Assembly: GCA_913052515.1 (NCBI GenBank)
Contig: CAJXFJ010000122.1
Location: 1-6,125, forward strand
Reading direction: 5' to 3'
Length of the DNA: 6,125 nt
DNA from: an uncultured Flavobacteriales bacterium
GTDB lineage: Bacteria; Bacteroidota; Bacteroidia; Flavobacteriales; Vicingaceae
This document shows positions 1-6,055 of the stretch, piece by piece. Under the pieces are notes generated by a model that was not told where the DNA came from, made no database searches, and was given only the letters and a program-made list of their open reading frames with translations. Made by a program: the position numbers and the translations under genes. Each line of letters begins with the position of its first letter. Position 1 is the first letter of the stretch.

Positions 1-1214
1 CCTTCTGTAAACCAATCTAAATCGCCTCCTTTTTGTCCAGAAGCTACGTCGTCTGAAAAGGTCATGGCTAACTCTTCAAAATCAGCTCCATTATTAATCT
101 CTTCATTCAAACTATCTGCCAAAGCTTGCGCTTGCTCAGGTGTTCTCTCTTGCATTCCAATAAGAATATGACTTGCTTTTACAGAGTCAGGAGCCATCTT
201 AGATGCTGTTACTTTTTGAATGTAGTAGTTGTAACCAACATTGAATACGTCTGTCATTGTTCCAACATCTTTATTCCATAATGATGTATCTGCATCCTTT
301 GGAGCATTATTGATAGAATAAAATGTAGGGTTAAACGGATCATCAGAATTTGCATTTACAAAAATGGAATCGTTTGTAGTACCTTCAAATTTCTGGTATA
401 CATCATCTAAAAACTTTTCTGCTCTTTGTATATCTAATGCAGAAGGGCTTACAGGTAAGTATGCATACAAAATTTTTGTACTAGCCGCTTGCTCGTATTC
501 TTCTTTGTGTTCTTCATAGTAAGCTTTTAAATCAGATTCTGAAACCTGAACTGAAGTATCACTAACAGCGCTGTAAGGTTTCATCACATACTTCAGATTT
601 AAGCTTGTATTTTGATCTTTGTAATCTTTTTCTGCTAGCGCTGAAGGCACATATGCTCCCTTACTAATTAAAGTATTGAATTTCTTAAAGTACTGATTTC
701 GCTTAATGGCTCTTTCAAAAACCAACCATCTTTTTTTCGCATCTGGGTCGTTATCTAAATTCTGTAAAAATTGAATAACAGCATCTTTATTAAACTGCCC
801 AGTAGTAGGGTCTGTAAAAGCTCTTTGAACTTGTGGATGAGGTGTTTTTCCTTGCACCATGTCAAACAACTCTTTTGAAGTTACATTGATACCCAATTCT
901 TCCATTTGCGAACCAATTAGAATATCTGCTAGCTTCTCATTCCAAACTTGCTCTCTAATACTTGATTTGGTTTGCTCATCTAATGAACCTTGGCTTTGCG
1001 TATTCAACTGATAGTTTTCATACGCTTGATTAACCTCTATATCATACTCGGTTGGAGAAATTGGCACTTCATTTACCATTCCAATATTCATTGGTCCTCT
1101 TTGTCCTCCTTGTTGAGAACTAAACAAATCACTTAATACAAATGCTAAGATTGCACCTCCAATAATGATTAAAACAAGCGTTGAACGCTCTCTAATTTTT
1201 CCAATAATTGCCAT
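1..1214 (-). CDS. ppiD: PpiD/SurA-type peptidyl-prolyl cis-trans isomerase, N-terminal 404 residues (3' end outside window)
   Basis: Probable inner-membrane-anchored periplasmic folding factor that acts on newly exported envelope proteins. The ATG at 1214 opens a frame with no stop down to the left edge, giving 404 complete codons. Residues 1-10 are short and positively charged, and residues 11-29 form one hydrophobic helix (STLVLIIIGG...), giving an N-in, C-out anchor like that of PpiD. Residues about 35-340 resemble the SurA/PpiD N-terminal chaperone region. A parvulin domain starts near residue 345: the ASHIL motif is at 347-351, a helix with an 'ADSLNEEINNGADFEELA' pattern follows, and the GGDLDWF signature is at 396-402 where the window cuts the gene. 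From memory, Bacteroidota homologues are about 700 residues, so roughly 300 residues, including the rest of the parvulin domain, lie outside. The gene is preceded by the largest gap in the window and may have its own promoter. Family is fairly certain; choosing PpiD over SurA rests on the uncleaved-looking anchor. Confidence 0.9.
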   Translation of the reverse strand, partial: MAIIGKIRERSTLVLIIIGGAILAFVLSDLFSSQQGGQRGPMNIGMVNEVPISPTEYDIEVNQAYENYQLNTQSQGSLDEQTKSSIREQVWNEKLADILIGSQMEELGINVTSKELFDMVQGKTPHPQVQRAFTDPTTGQFNKDAVIQFLQNLDNDPDAKKRWLVFERAIKRNQYFKKFNTLISKGAYVPSALAEKDYKDQNTSLNLKYVMKPYSAVSDTSVQVSESDLKAYYEEHKEEYEQAASTKILYAYLPVSPSALDIQRAEKFLDDVYQKFEGTTNDSIFVNANSDDPFNPTFYSINNAPKDADTSLWNKDVGTMTDVFNVGYNYYIQKVTASKMAPDSVKASHILIGMQERTPEQAQALADSLNEEINNGADFEELAMTFSDDVASGQKGGDLDWFTE

Positions 1215-1240
1215 TGAAATCTATTAAAAATTTAGGGTTG

Positions 1241-1248
1241 CGAATATA
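1241..1248 (-). promoter_or_regulatory. Weak candidate -7 box for ppiD
   Basis: The minus strand reads TATATTCG, one mismatch from the Bacteroidota consensus TAnnTTTG, with 26 nt between the box and the ppiD ATG. No TTG is found at the expected upstream spacing. The position suits a promoter, but in such AT-rich DNA a one-mismatch hit is expected by chance, so this is only a pointer. Confidence 0.2.
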
Positions 1249-1275
1249 CGATAGTAAACTGAAATATAAAAGATT

Positions 1276-1294
1276 GTAAAAAGTCCTACTTTAC
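1276..1294 (-). terminator. Weak hairpin downstream of the CNNM gene
   Basis: On the minus strand an AAAGT stem pairs with ACTTT around a 3-nt AGG loop and runs directly into a short T run. It begins about 38 nt after the CNNM gene stop. The stem is only 5 bp and almost GC-free, much weaker than a typical intrinsic terminator, so read-through into ppiD is quite possible. Confidence 0.15.
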
Positions 1295-1331
1295 TTACAG
1301 TCAAGGTCTTTCAAACTGCTTAAAATAAAAG

Positions 1332-2597
1332 CTATTCTTCCTCCTTAACACGCAAATGAACTAAATCAATTTTATTGTCAAATACCTTTTTAATGGTAAA
1401 CACAAACTGCTCAAATTCAATCACTTCATTCATACTAGGAATACTTTCATGAACATCAATAATAAAGCCAGCTAAAGTCTCAAAGTTGTCTGAATCAGGC
1501 AAACCTAGTCCATATTCATCATTTAAGTGATCTATTTCTAAGCGAGCCGAGAATAGAAATTCTTGGTCCTTGATTTGAGTTTCAATCAAATCTTCTTTAT
1601 CATGTTCATCCTCAATTTCACCAAATATCTCCTCAATTACATCTTCTATGGTTAAAATACCTGAAGTTCCCCCAAATTCATCTACAACTACTGCGATACT
1701 TCTTTTTTGCCTCAATAAAACTTCCAAAATTTCATTGGCCGGCATAGAGTTCGCAATGATTGGTATGGGCAACAAAATAGCTTTTATGCTGTCGGGTTTT
1801 TTAAACAACTCAAAAGAATGAGTATATCCAATTACATTATCAATATTGTCACGATAGATTAGAATTTTTGACAAGCCGGTTTCCACAAACTTCTTGGTTA
1901 AATTCTCTATACTGTCTTCAATATCCATGGCCACAACCTCAGTTCGTGGCACTAAGCATTCTCTCGCCTTTACTTTTGAAAAGTCCAAGGCATTTTGAAA
2001 AATTTGAATTTCATGCTCCACTTCTTCATCTTCAGTTGTGTTTTCTGTTCCCTCTTTAATGTAATGCTCCAAGTCAATCCGTCCAAAATTAAGTTCATCA
2101 TCTGATGATAAGTTTGGTGCAAACCAGCGAATCAACAATTCGGAAAGACCTATGATAAAAAGCATCGGAAGTAACAATATCCAATAAACCAATAAAAGTG
2201 GAAAAGCAAAAAAGCGTAATACTAAATTGGGGTTTATTCGGAATAACGTTTTGGGCAAAAATTCTGCTGTAATTAGAATTATAATGGTAGAAATAACAGT
2301 TTGAATGAAGAGAATTAAAGGTTCGCTAGCCGTAAATCGGGCAATTTGAGGCTCTAATAATTTTGCCATATATATACCATAGATTACCAAAGCTATGTTG
2401 TTACCTACCAACATAGTTCCAATAAATCTGGAAGGAATTTTCAAAAATTTCGAGATGATTTTCGCAAAAAAGTCTCCTTGTTTTCCATCTAATTCGATCT
2501 TGAGCTTATTCGCTGAAACGAATGCGATTTCCATTCCTGAAAAGAAGGCAGAGAAAAGAAGCATGGCGAGTATTACTCCCAAAGGATAAGATTCCAT
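1332..2597 (-). CDS. CNNM/CBS/CorC-domain membrane protein (HlyC/CorC 'hemolysin' family transporter)
   Basis: A 421-residue inner-membrane protein of the CNNM family, whose members are tied to Mg2+/divalent cation efflux or homeostasis; the old 'hemolysin' label does not imply toxin activity. The domains run in the usual order. A DUF21/CNNM membrane domain covers about residues 1-160, with hydrophobic segments near 5-27, 58-80, 94-113 and 127-155. Its conserved motifs are FFSGMEIAF (18-26), GNNIA (65-69) and the acidic AEFLPK turn (111-116). An acidic linker (about 184-196) precedes a CBS pair at about 205-330, with VPRTEV at 216-221 and the hallmark VVVDEFGGTSG at 303-313. The CorC_HlyC domain fills about 345-418. 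Length is typical and the gene is intact. The ATG at 2597 is the only start that keeps the whole first helix. The gene lies 30 nt after the small membrane-protein gene and has a candidate promoter of its own. Gliding protein GldE has the same architecture, but it normally sits next to gldD and ssb, so I use the general family name. Substrate unknown. Confidence 0.92.
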   Translation of the reverse strand: MESYPLGVILAMLLFSAFFSGMEIAFVSANKLKIELDGKQGDFFAKIISKFLKIPSRFIGTMLVGNNIALVIYGIYMAKLLEPQIARFTASEPLILFIQTVISTIIILITAEFLPKTLFRINPNLVLRFFAFPLLLVYWILLLPMLFIIGLSELLIRWFAPNLSSDDELNFGRIDLEHYIKEGTENTTEDEEVEHEIQIFQNALDFSKVKARECLVPRTEVVAMDIEDSIENLTKKFVETGLSKILIYRDNIDNVIGYTHSFELFKKPDSIKAILLPIPIIANSMPANEILEVLLRQKRSIAVVVDEFGGTSGILTIEDVIEEIFGEIEDEHDKEDLIETQIKDQEFLFSARLEIDHLNDEYGLGLPDSDNFETLAGFIIDVHESIPSMNEVIEFEQFVFTIKKVFDNKIDLVHLRVKEEE

Positions 2598-2616
2598 AGA
2601 TTATGAGCTACTTATT

Positions 2617-2624
2617 CAAATATA
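2617..2624 (-). promoter_or_regulatory. Candidate Bacteroidota -7 box upstream of the CNNM gene
   Basis: The minus strand reads TATATTTG, an exact match to the Bacteroidota primary-sigma -7 consensus TAnnTTTG. It lies between the small-gene stop and the CNNM ATG, with 19 nt between box and start codon, which would leave a leader of only about 12-15 nt. No TTG occurs at the expected upstream distance; the nearest similar string is TTTATG, 23 nt upstream. It may give the CNNM gene some expression independent of the upstream genes. Confidence 0.3.
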
Positions 2625-2627
2625 GCA

Positions 2628-2825
2628 TTATTCAGGATTATTCTTTTCATAAAGTCTTCGTTGCCGTCTTCTCAATAAAAACAAGCCGATAGCAACAACC
2701 GAAAAGCCATAAAAATAAAGTGCATCGTAAATGCTTTGCTGAAACGTTTTGTACAAGGCAATTACAAAGGTGACAATGCAAAGCATAAGCCACATTTTCT
2801 CCATAAACTTTAATACTTTAATCAT
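2628..2825 (-). CDS. Small two-helix membrane protein, function unknown
   Basis: A 65-residue protein with two predicted membrane helices at about 12-26 (WLMLCIVTF...) and 34-51 (DALYFYGFS...). They are joined by a short loop and followed by a very basic RRRQRR stretch (52-57) and a charged tail. By the positive-inside rule, the basic tail and the lysine-containing N-terminus would both be cytoplasmic, so the protein would form a hairpin in the inner membrane. I recognise no enzymatic motif. From memory, similar small proteins sit between lptC and a CNNM gene in other flavobacteria. The start at 2825 overlaps the lptC stop by 8 nt (ATGATTAA), indicating translational coupling. A second possible start is Met8 at 2804, which would lose little. 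Tight packing, a clear membrane topology and the same strand as its neighbours argue for a real gene. Confidence 0.8.
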   Translation of the reverse strand: MIKVLKFMEKMWLMLCIVTFVIALYKTFQQSIYDALYFYGFSVVAIGLFLLRRRQRRLYEKNNPE

Positions 2826-3387
2826 TGTCGATGTTTATTACTCCTTTCGGTTTTAAAATTTTATAATCTGTAAACTCAGGATTTGCAATTAAGCCTTCAC
2901 CCATCAACACCTGTTCTTTTGTTGTAATTTTTACAAACACATCTGACGTAATTTTCTGCGTTTCTTGGTCCCAAACTAGATGTTCGGTATTTAAACGTTC
3001 ACCTTTTTCATTGATAACAACCACATCTTGCATGGCCTCCATCTTTTTCTCGTATTCTTTATCAATGGCATAGTTTGCAGTCAACTCAGATGTTACATTC
3101 ATGGCAGAATCTAACACCTTAATGTGAACACCTTCTGGCATTTCACGATATGCTTGTTCTCCAGTATATTGATTCATTACCGGAGCATTTAGTTGAAACT
3201 TTACCACTCCTTTTGAACTGTAAATGATTTCTACATCTTTTCCAGATTGAACTGGCAGTTTTTCTTCCAAGTCAAACTTGGCAATTTCTGCAGGATCATT
3301 TTCACATGAAAAAAGCACACTTAGCAACAATCCATAAACGATTGCTGAAAGTGTGCTCTTATAAATCTTTTGAATGAATTTTATCAA
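2818..3387 (-). CDS. lptC: LPS export ABC transporter periplasmic protein LptC (TTG start, lipoprotein signal)
   Basis: Component of the Lpt bridge that carries lipopolysaccharide from the inner-membrane LptBFG transporter to LptA and on to the outer membrane. The 189-residue length is normal for LptC. Residues 1-27 form a signal or anchor with a basic n-region (K3, K7, K10) and a hydrophobic core, ending in a lipobox LFSC with Cys28, the only cysteine. This suggests a lipid-anchored form rather than the single-helix anchor of E. coli LptC. The periplasmic LptC fold covers about 40-188, with conserved patches at YREMPEGV (80-87), LTANYA (102-107), GERLNTEHLVWD (129-140) and GEGLIANPEF (163-172). 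The start is TTG at 3387: an in-frame TAG lies directly upstream, the first in-frame ATG is at codon 71, and later TTG or GTG codons would remove the signal peptide. The TTG touches the TPR gene's stop codon, so translation is probably coupled. The end overlaps the next gene by 8 nt. Confidence 0.9.
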   Translation of the reverse strand: MIKFIQKIYKSTLSAIVYGLLLSVLFSCENDPAEIAKFDLEEKLPVQSGKDVEIIYSSKGVVKFQLNAPVMNQYTGEQAYREMPEGVHIKVLDSAMNVTSELTANYAIDKEYEKKMEAMQDVVVINEKGERLNTEHLVWDQETQKITSDVFVKITTKEQVLMGEGLIANPEFTDYKILKPKGVINIDND

Positions 3388-3390
3388 CTA
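3385..3390 (-). other. Stop-start junction TAG|TTG between the TPR gene and lptC
   Basis: The minus strand reads TAGTTG with no spacer: TAG ends the TPR gene and TTG begins lptC in the same reading frame. The upstream sequence shows no Shine-Dalgarno site, which is usual for this phylum. Ribosomes ending the TPR frame would be placed directly on the lptC start, so reinitiation is the likely mode of lptC translation. Confidence 0.6.
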
Positions 3391-4686
3391 GAATCTAGCT
3401 TTAGTTGATTCTCCAATCCAACAACCAACCTCTACTGTTTGACCCTCTTTAATTCCTTTAAAGAAGCAATCTTCCTTGGTTGGGAAATACTTTTTGTAGC
3501 TCGCAATTTTACTATTTGCTTTATCCGCTACGGAAGGATCGATTGACTTTGCTTTGTTTAAATAATCTACTGCTAACCAATAAATGGCTTTTTGCATGCA
3601 AGGATCATCACTTTTACAAGCTGAAGAACTACCTCCAATCATATCAGCAATCATAATGTAAGGCAATCCGTAGTTCGATTTAGCATTTGCCGCTTTTAAA
3701 GCATAAGTTCTGGCATTACTATATGAACCCATACTGCTGTATGCCTGAGCTAGTTCAATGTAATACGTTGACTTTTTATCATCGTCTTCTGCCATTTCAA
3801 TGGCTTGCTTAAAGAAATCAGCTGCTTCACTGTAATTCTTTTTCTTCAAAGAAAGTATTCCCATTTTCTCCGCTGAAATTGCTGATGGGTTAGTGCTATG
3901 TAATTGGTTCGCAATATTAAAAAACACAGGAGCATCTGTACATCCTTTCTGGTCTAGAATGTTAGCCGTTCTTTCCATCCAAGATTGATTTTCTTTTTGT
4001 TGCTCATAGTTTTTATTCGCCATATCAATTAATACATCACAACTTAAATATGGGCTTGCCAAACTTCCTATGCTCTCTTGCGCTCTTTCATAATAAGAAG
4101 CTGTTTTTTGACCTGCATACTTCTTTAAGTTATAATCAACAATCTCACTTAATTCAGAAAAGATAGCTACCATATCTTCTGGCGTTTTCTTTTCTGCTTT
4201 TTCCATTAATACGGCAGCGTTCATGTAAGAAACAACGGCTCCTGCTTCTGAATTTTGACCTTGCAACTCAACCGATTTCGCTAATGTATTGAAAGCCGCT
4301 TCTTCATCAGAGCTTTTATACCTCAACATATCGGTACCTTTTCTACCAAGCACATATCCTTCTTTTCCAAAATTGGCTATACGCTGATCATAAACCATCA
4401 TTAAGGTATCATAATAAGCACTTTTTACAGCTTTATCTTTGGCATTCTTCATTTTGTACTCTACCAAATTAGATCCGTCTACATACATTCTTTCTGAAGA
4501 GGCTGGGCAAATTTTAAATACAATGTTCCAAAACTTGTATGCATCCTCGTAGGATTTTTGCTTGTAGTAATCGCGATACAATGAAAGATTTTTAACACAC
4601 TTAGTACTATCCGCACCATACTTTCCTTGACTGAAAGCGAGTGTACTTAAAAAGGTCATTAAAAATACTAGACTTACTCTTTTCAT
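3388..4686 (-). CDS. Exported TPR-containing protein, function unknown
   Basis: A 432-residue protein with a cleavable signal peptide (MKRVSLVFLMTFLSTLAFS, cleavage probably between S19 and Q20), so it acts in the periplasm or at the outer membrane. It is largely helical. The clearest TPR units are at about 272-300 and 305-338 (A..YSSMGSYSNARTYALKA pattern), with a partial one near 367-384 ending in YLNKAKSIDP; more degenerate repeats may fill the rest. The mature part has eight cysteines (30, 60, 216, 249, 357, 363, 407, 422), an even number that would suit disulfides. TPR proteins scaffold protein complexes, and here the likely partners are envelope proteins, but nothing identifies them. 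I chose the ATG at 4686 because it gives a textbook signal peptide after an A-rich leader, 22 nt past the barrel-gene stop. Upstream in-frame ATGs at 4716 (ATGATTAA overlap with the preceding stop) and 4743 would add 10 or 19 residues. The frame ends in TAG directly before lptC. Confidence 0.88.
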   Translation of the reverse strand: MKRVSLVFLMTFLSTLAFSQGKYGADSTKCVKNLSLYRDYYKQKSYEDAYKFWNIVFKICPASSERMYVDGSNLVEYKMKNAKDKAVKSAYYDTLMMVYDQRIANFGKEGYVLGRKGTDMLRYKSSDEEAAFNTLAKSVELQGQNSEAGAVVSYMNAAVLMEKAEKKTPEDMVAIFSELSEIVDYNLKKYAGQKTASYYERAQESIGSLASPYLSCDVLIDMANKNYEQQKENQSWMERTANILDQKGCTDAPVFFNIANQLHSTNPSAISAEKMGILSLKKKNYSEAADFFKQAIEMAEDDDKKSTYYIELAQAYSSMGSYSNARTYALKAANAKSNYGLPYIMIADMIGGSSSACKSDDPCMQKAIYWLAVDYLNKAKSIDPSVADKANSKIASYKKYFPTKEDCFFKGIKEGQTVEVGCWIGESTKARF

Positions 4687-4708
4687 TTTTGTTGTTTTAG
4701 TTAAGCTA

Positions 4709-6055
4709 TTAATCATATTTACGTTTGATAAACCATCGGTCATTTATTGTAACTCCAAACTGGAAATTTACAAAGCGTTCCTCAATCAACTCATTATCTG
4801 TTTTACCTCTCTGGCCAACTTCTATTCCGAAGTTTAAAGTTGAAAATGATTTTCTCAATGGCATTGCAATACCAAAGCCTATGCCAAACTCTTGGATGTC
4901 TTCACCGTTTATATTCAGATAGCCAGAATTATAGCGCAAGCCTGCACGGTAACCCATTCGTTTCCAATACGAACCAAAAGAAGTCAAATCATTGAATTTT
5001 TCAAATCCCAAACTAATTTCAGAATAAGATTGTGTTAGCACTTCGGCAGTAATTTGCTCCTCTTCAAATTGAGTGTTTGTATAATCTAAACCTAACATCC
5101 ACTCTCCTTTATTCTCAATACTTACGCCAAAACCTATATTAGAACCAATTGGAATTGTTGTTTTCACATCATCAACATCGGCGATAGTATCCTTAAAATC
5201 TTCAAAGTCTATATCGCCATCGTAATTTCTTAGTAAATACTTTTGCTTTGCATCAATTTCAGAGATTGGAGAACTAGTTAATCCAACTACCATTCGATAC
5301 TTCGAATTTAAATCTCTAAAATATTGTAAGCCCAAATCAAATGTAAAGGCATTTACATTTAACTCAGTTTGATCTAACGTATTGAAAAAAAATGAACTGT
5401 TATTATAAATCACTCTTCGTTCATCACTTAAATTTCCAAATAAATAGTTTCCACTAATACCAATAGACAAATGGTCTATTAACTCAACGGAAGTAGCCAC
5501 AAAAATTTGACTTAAACCTCCTGAACCGGTATATAAATTCTCTATTTGTTGTCCGTTAGATGTTGTATTTATGTTTTGATATTCATAACCCACTTTGCTG
5601 TATGGACGAATTCCAAAGCCAACACCCCAACGAGAAGCAATTGGCATTGCAATCATCATGTGGCTTAAAAAAGCACTATTTTCTGTTTGGCTGCTATTTT
5701 GGTTTTCCAAATTGACACTTTGCCCAAATATTCCAGCTTCAAATGTTGTTAAACTTAAGTTTGAGAATGAAGCTGGATTTTTAATATTTATAAAATTCGA
5801 ACCTCGATCATTGAGCTTTACGTCGCTTCTTGATAGCGAATCATAAATCTGAGGCTTATAATTCATGGGTCTCCATGCATATCCGGTTCCGAGCATACCG
5901 AAGTTCCCATTGGTGTATTTGGGTTGAATTAGCCCTATACCATATCTAGAGTAGGGAGAAAATGTTGTGTTTTGTGCTAGAAGTGCTAGGTTGCCCAAAA
6001 GCATCATCAACAGCAAAGCGAAGTATTTATTCGCAGTTGTATATAAGTATTTCAT
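4709..6055 (-). CDS. Predicted outer-membrane beta-barrel protein, function unknown
   Basis: A 448-residue protein with a signal peptide at about 1-27 (basic start, LLLMMLLGNLALLA core, cleavage before Q28). The mature part has no cysteine and is full of short alternating hydrophobic/polar strands separated by Asn, Gly and Ser-rich turns, ending in charged aromatic sequence (DRWFIKRKYD), as expected of a Bacteroidota outer-membrane barrel. The early SPYSRYGIG stretch (33-41) and the NPASFSNL stretch (93-100) match motifs I know from Bacteroidota barrel proteins of loosely FadL/PorV-like type, so a transport or assembly role is possible but unproven. The ATG at 6055 lies 29 nt inside the end of the coaX frame; the next Met residues (17, 18) would remove the basic n-region, so this start is preferred. 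It precedes the TPR gene by 22 nt and is probably co-transcribed with it and lptC. Gene intact. The barrel class is fairly sure; the specific function is not known. Confidence 0.85.
   Translation of the reverse strand: MKYLYTTANKYFALLLMMLLGNLALLAQNTTFSPYSRYGIGLIQPKYTNGNFGMLGTGYAWRPMNYKPQIYDSLSRSDVKLNDRGSNFINIKNPASFSNLSLTTFEAGIFGQSVNLENQNSSQTENSAFLSHMMIAMPIASRWGVGFGIRPYSKVGYEYQNINTTSNGQQIENLYTGSGGLSQIFVATSVELIDHLSIGISGNYLFGNLSDERRVIYNNSSFFFNTLDQTELNVNAFTFDLGLQYFRDLNSKYRMVVGLTSSPISEIDAKQKYLLRNYDGDIDFEDFKDTIADVDDVKTTIPIGSNIGFGVSIENKGEWMLGLDYTNTQFEEEQITAEVLTQSYSEISLGFEKFNDLTSFGSYWKRMGYRAGLRYNSGYLNINGEDIQEFGIGFGIAMPLRKSFSTLNFGIEVGQRGKTDNELIEERFVNFQFGVTINDRWFIKRKYD

Larger units (their letters stand above)
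1215..1331. other. 117-nt intergenic region upstream of ppiD
   Basis: This is the only sizeable non-coding gap, between the CNNM gene stop (TAG at 1332-1334) and the ppiD start. It is AT-rich with no open frame worth calling. On the minus strand two near matches to the Bacteroidota -7 box TAnnTTTG occur: TATATTCG at 1241-1248 and TATATTTC at 1261-1268, each with one mismatch. Neither has a clear TTG element 17-23 nt upstream. A weak AT-rich hairpin lies at 1276-1294. The region probably holds the ppiD promoter and perhaps the end of the upstream transcript, but no single element is convincing. Confidence 0.5.

Noticed and set aside
1301..1321. CAGT...ACTG inverted repeat as a terminator or operator
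   Set aside because: Only four base pairs plus a wobble with an 11-nt loop and no T run; expected by chance.
1868..2059. Plus-strand open frame of 63 codons
   Set aside because: Antisense to the CBS region of the CNNM gene, whose reading frame is clearly real. The translation is low-complexity Leu/Phe/Pro-rich, typical of a shadow frame.
2395..2589. Plus-strand open frame of 64 codons
   Set aside because: Antisense to the first helices of the CNNM protein, with no independent support.
1332..2597. Gliding motility protein GldE
   Set aside because: The domain order is the same, but gldE normally lies beside gldD and ssb, while here the neighbours are lptC and ppiD. A similarity search against GldE and generic CNNM proteins would settle it.
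2818..4686. A single TPR-LptC fusion gene interrupted by an amber mutation
   Set aside because: The part after the TAG begins with its own signal peptide and lipobox, which would be pointless inside a fusion, and both halves have normal lengths as separate proteins.
4725..4922. Plus-strand open frame of 65 codons
   Set aside because: Antisense to the C-terminal part of the barrel gene, with no domain or context support.
5595..5846. Plus-strand open frame of 83 codons
   Set aside because: It lies wholly antisense to the barrel gene and has no recognisable domain or gene context.
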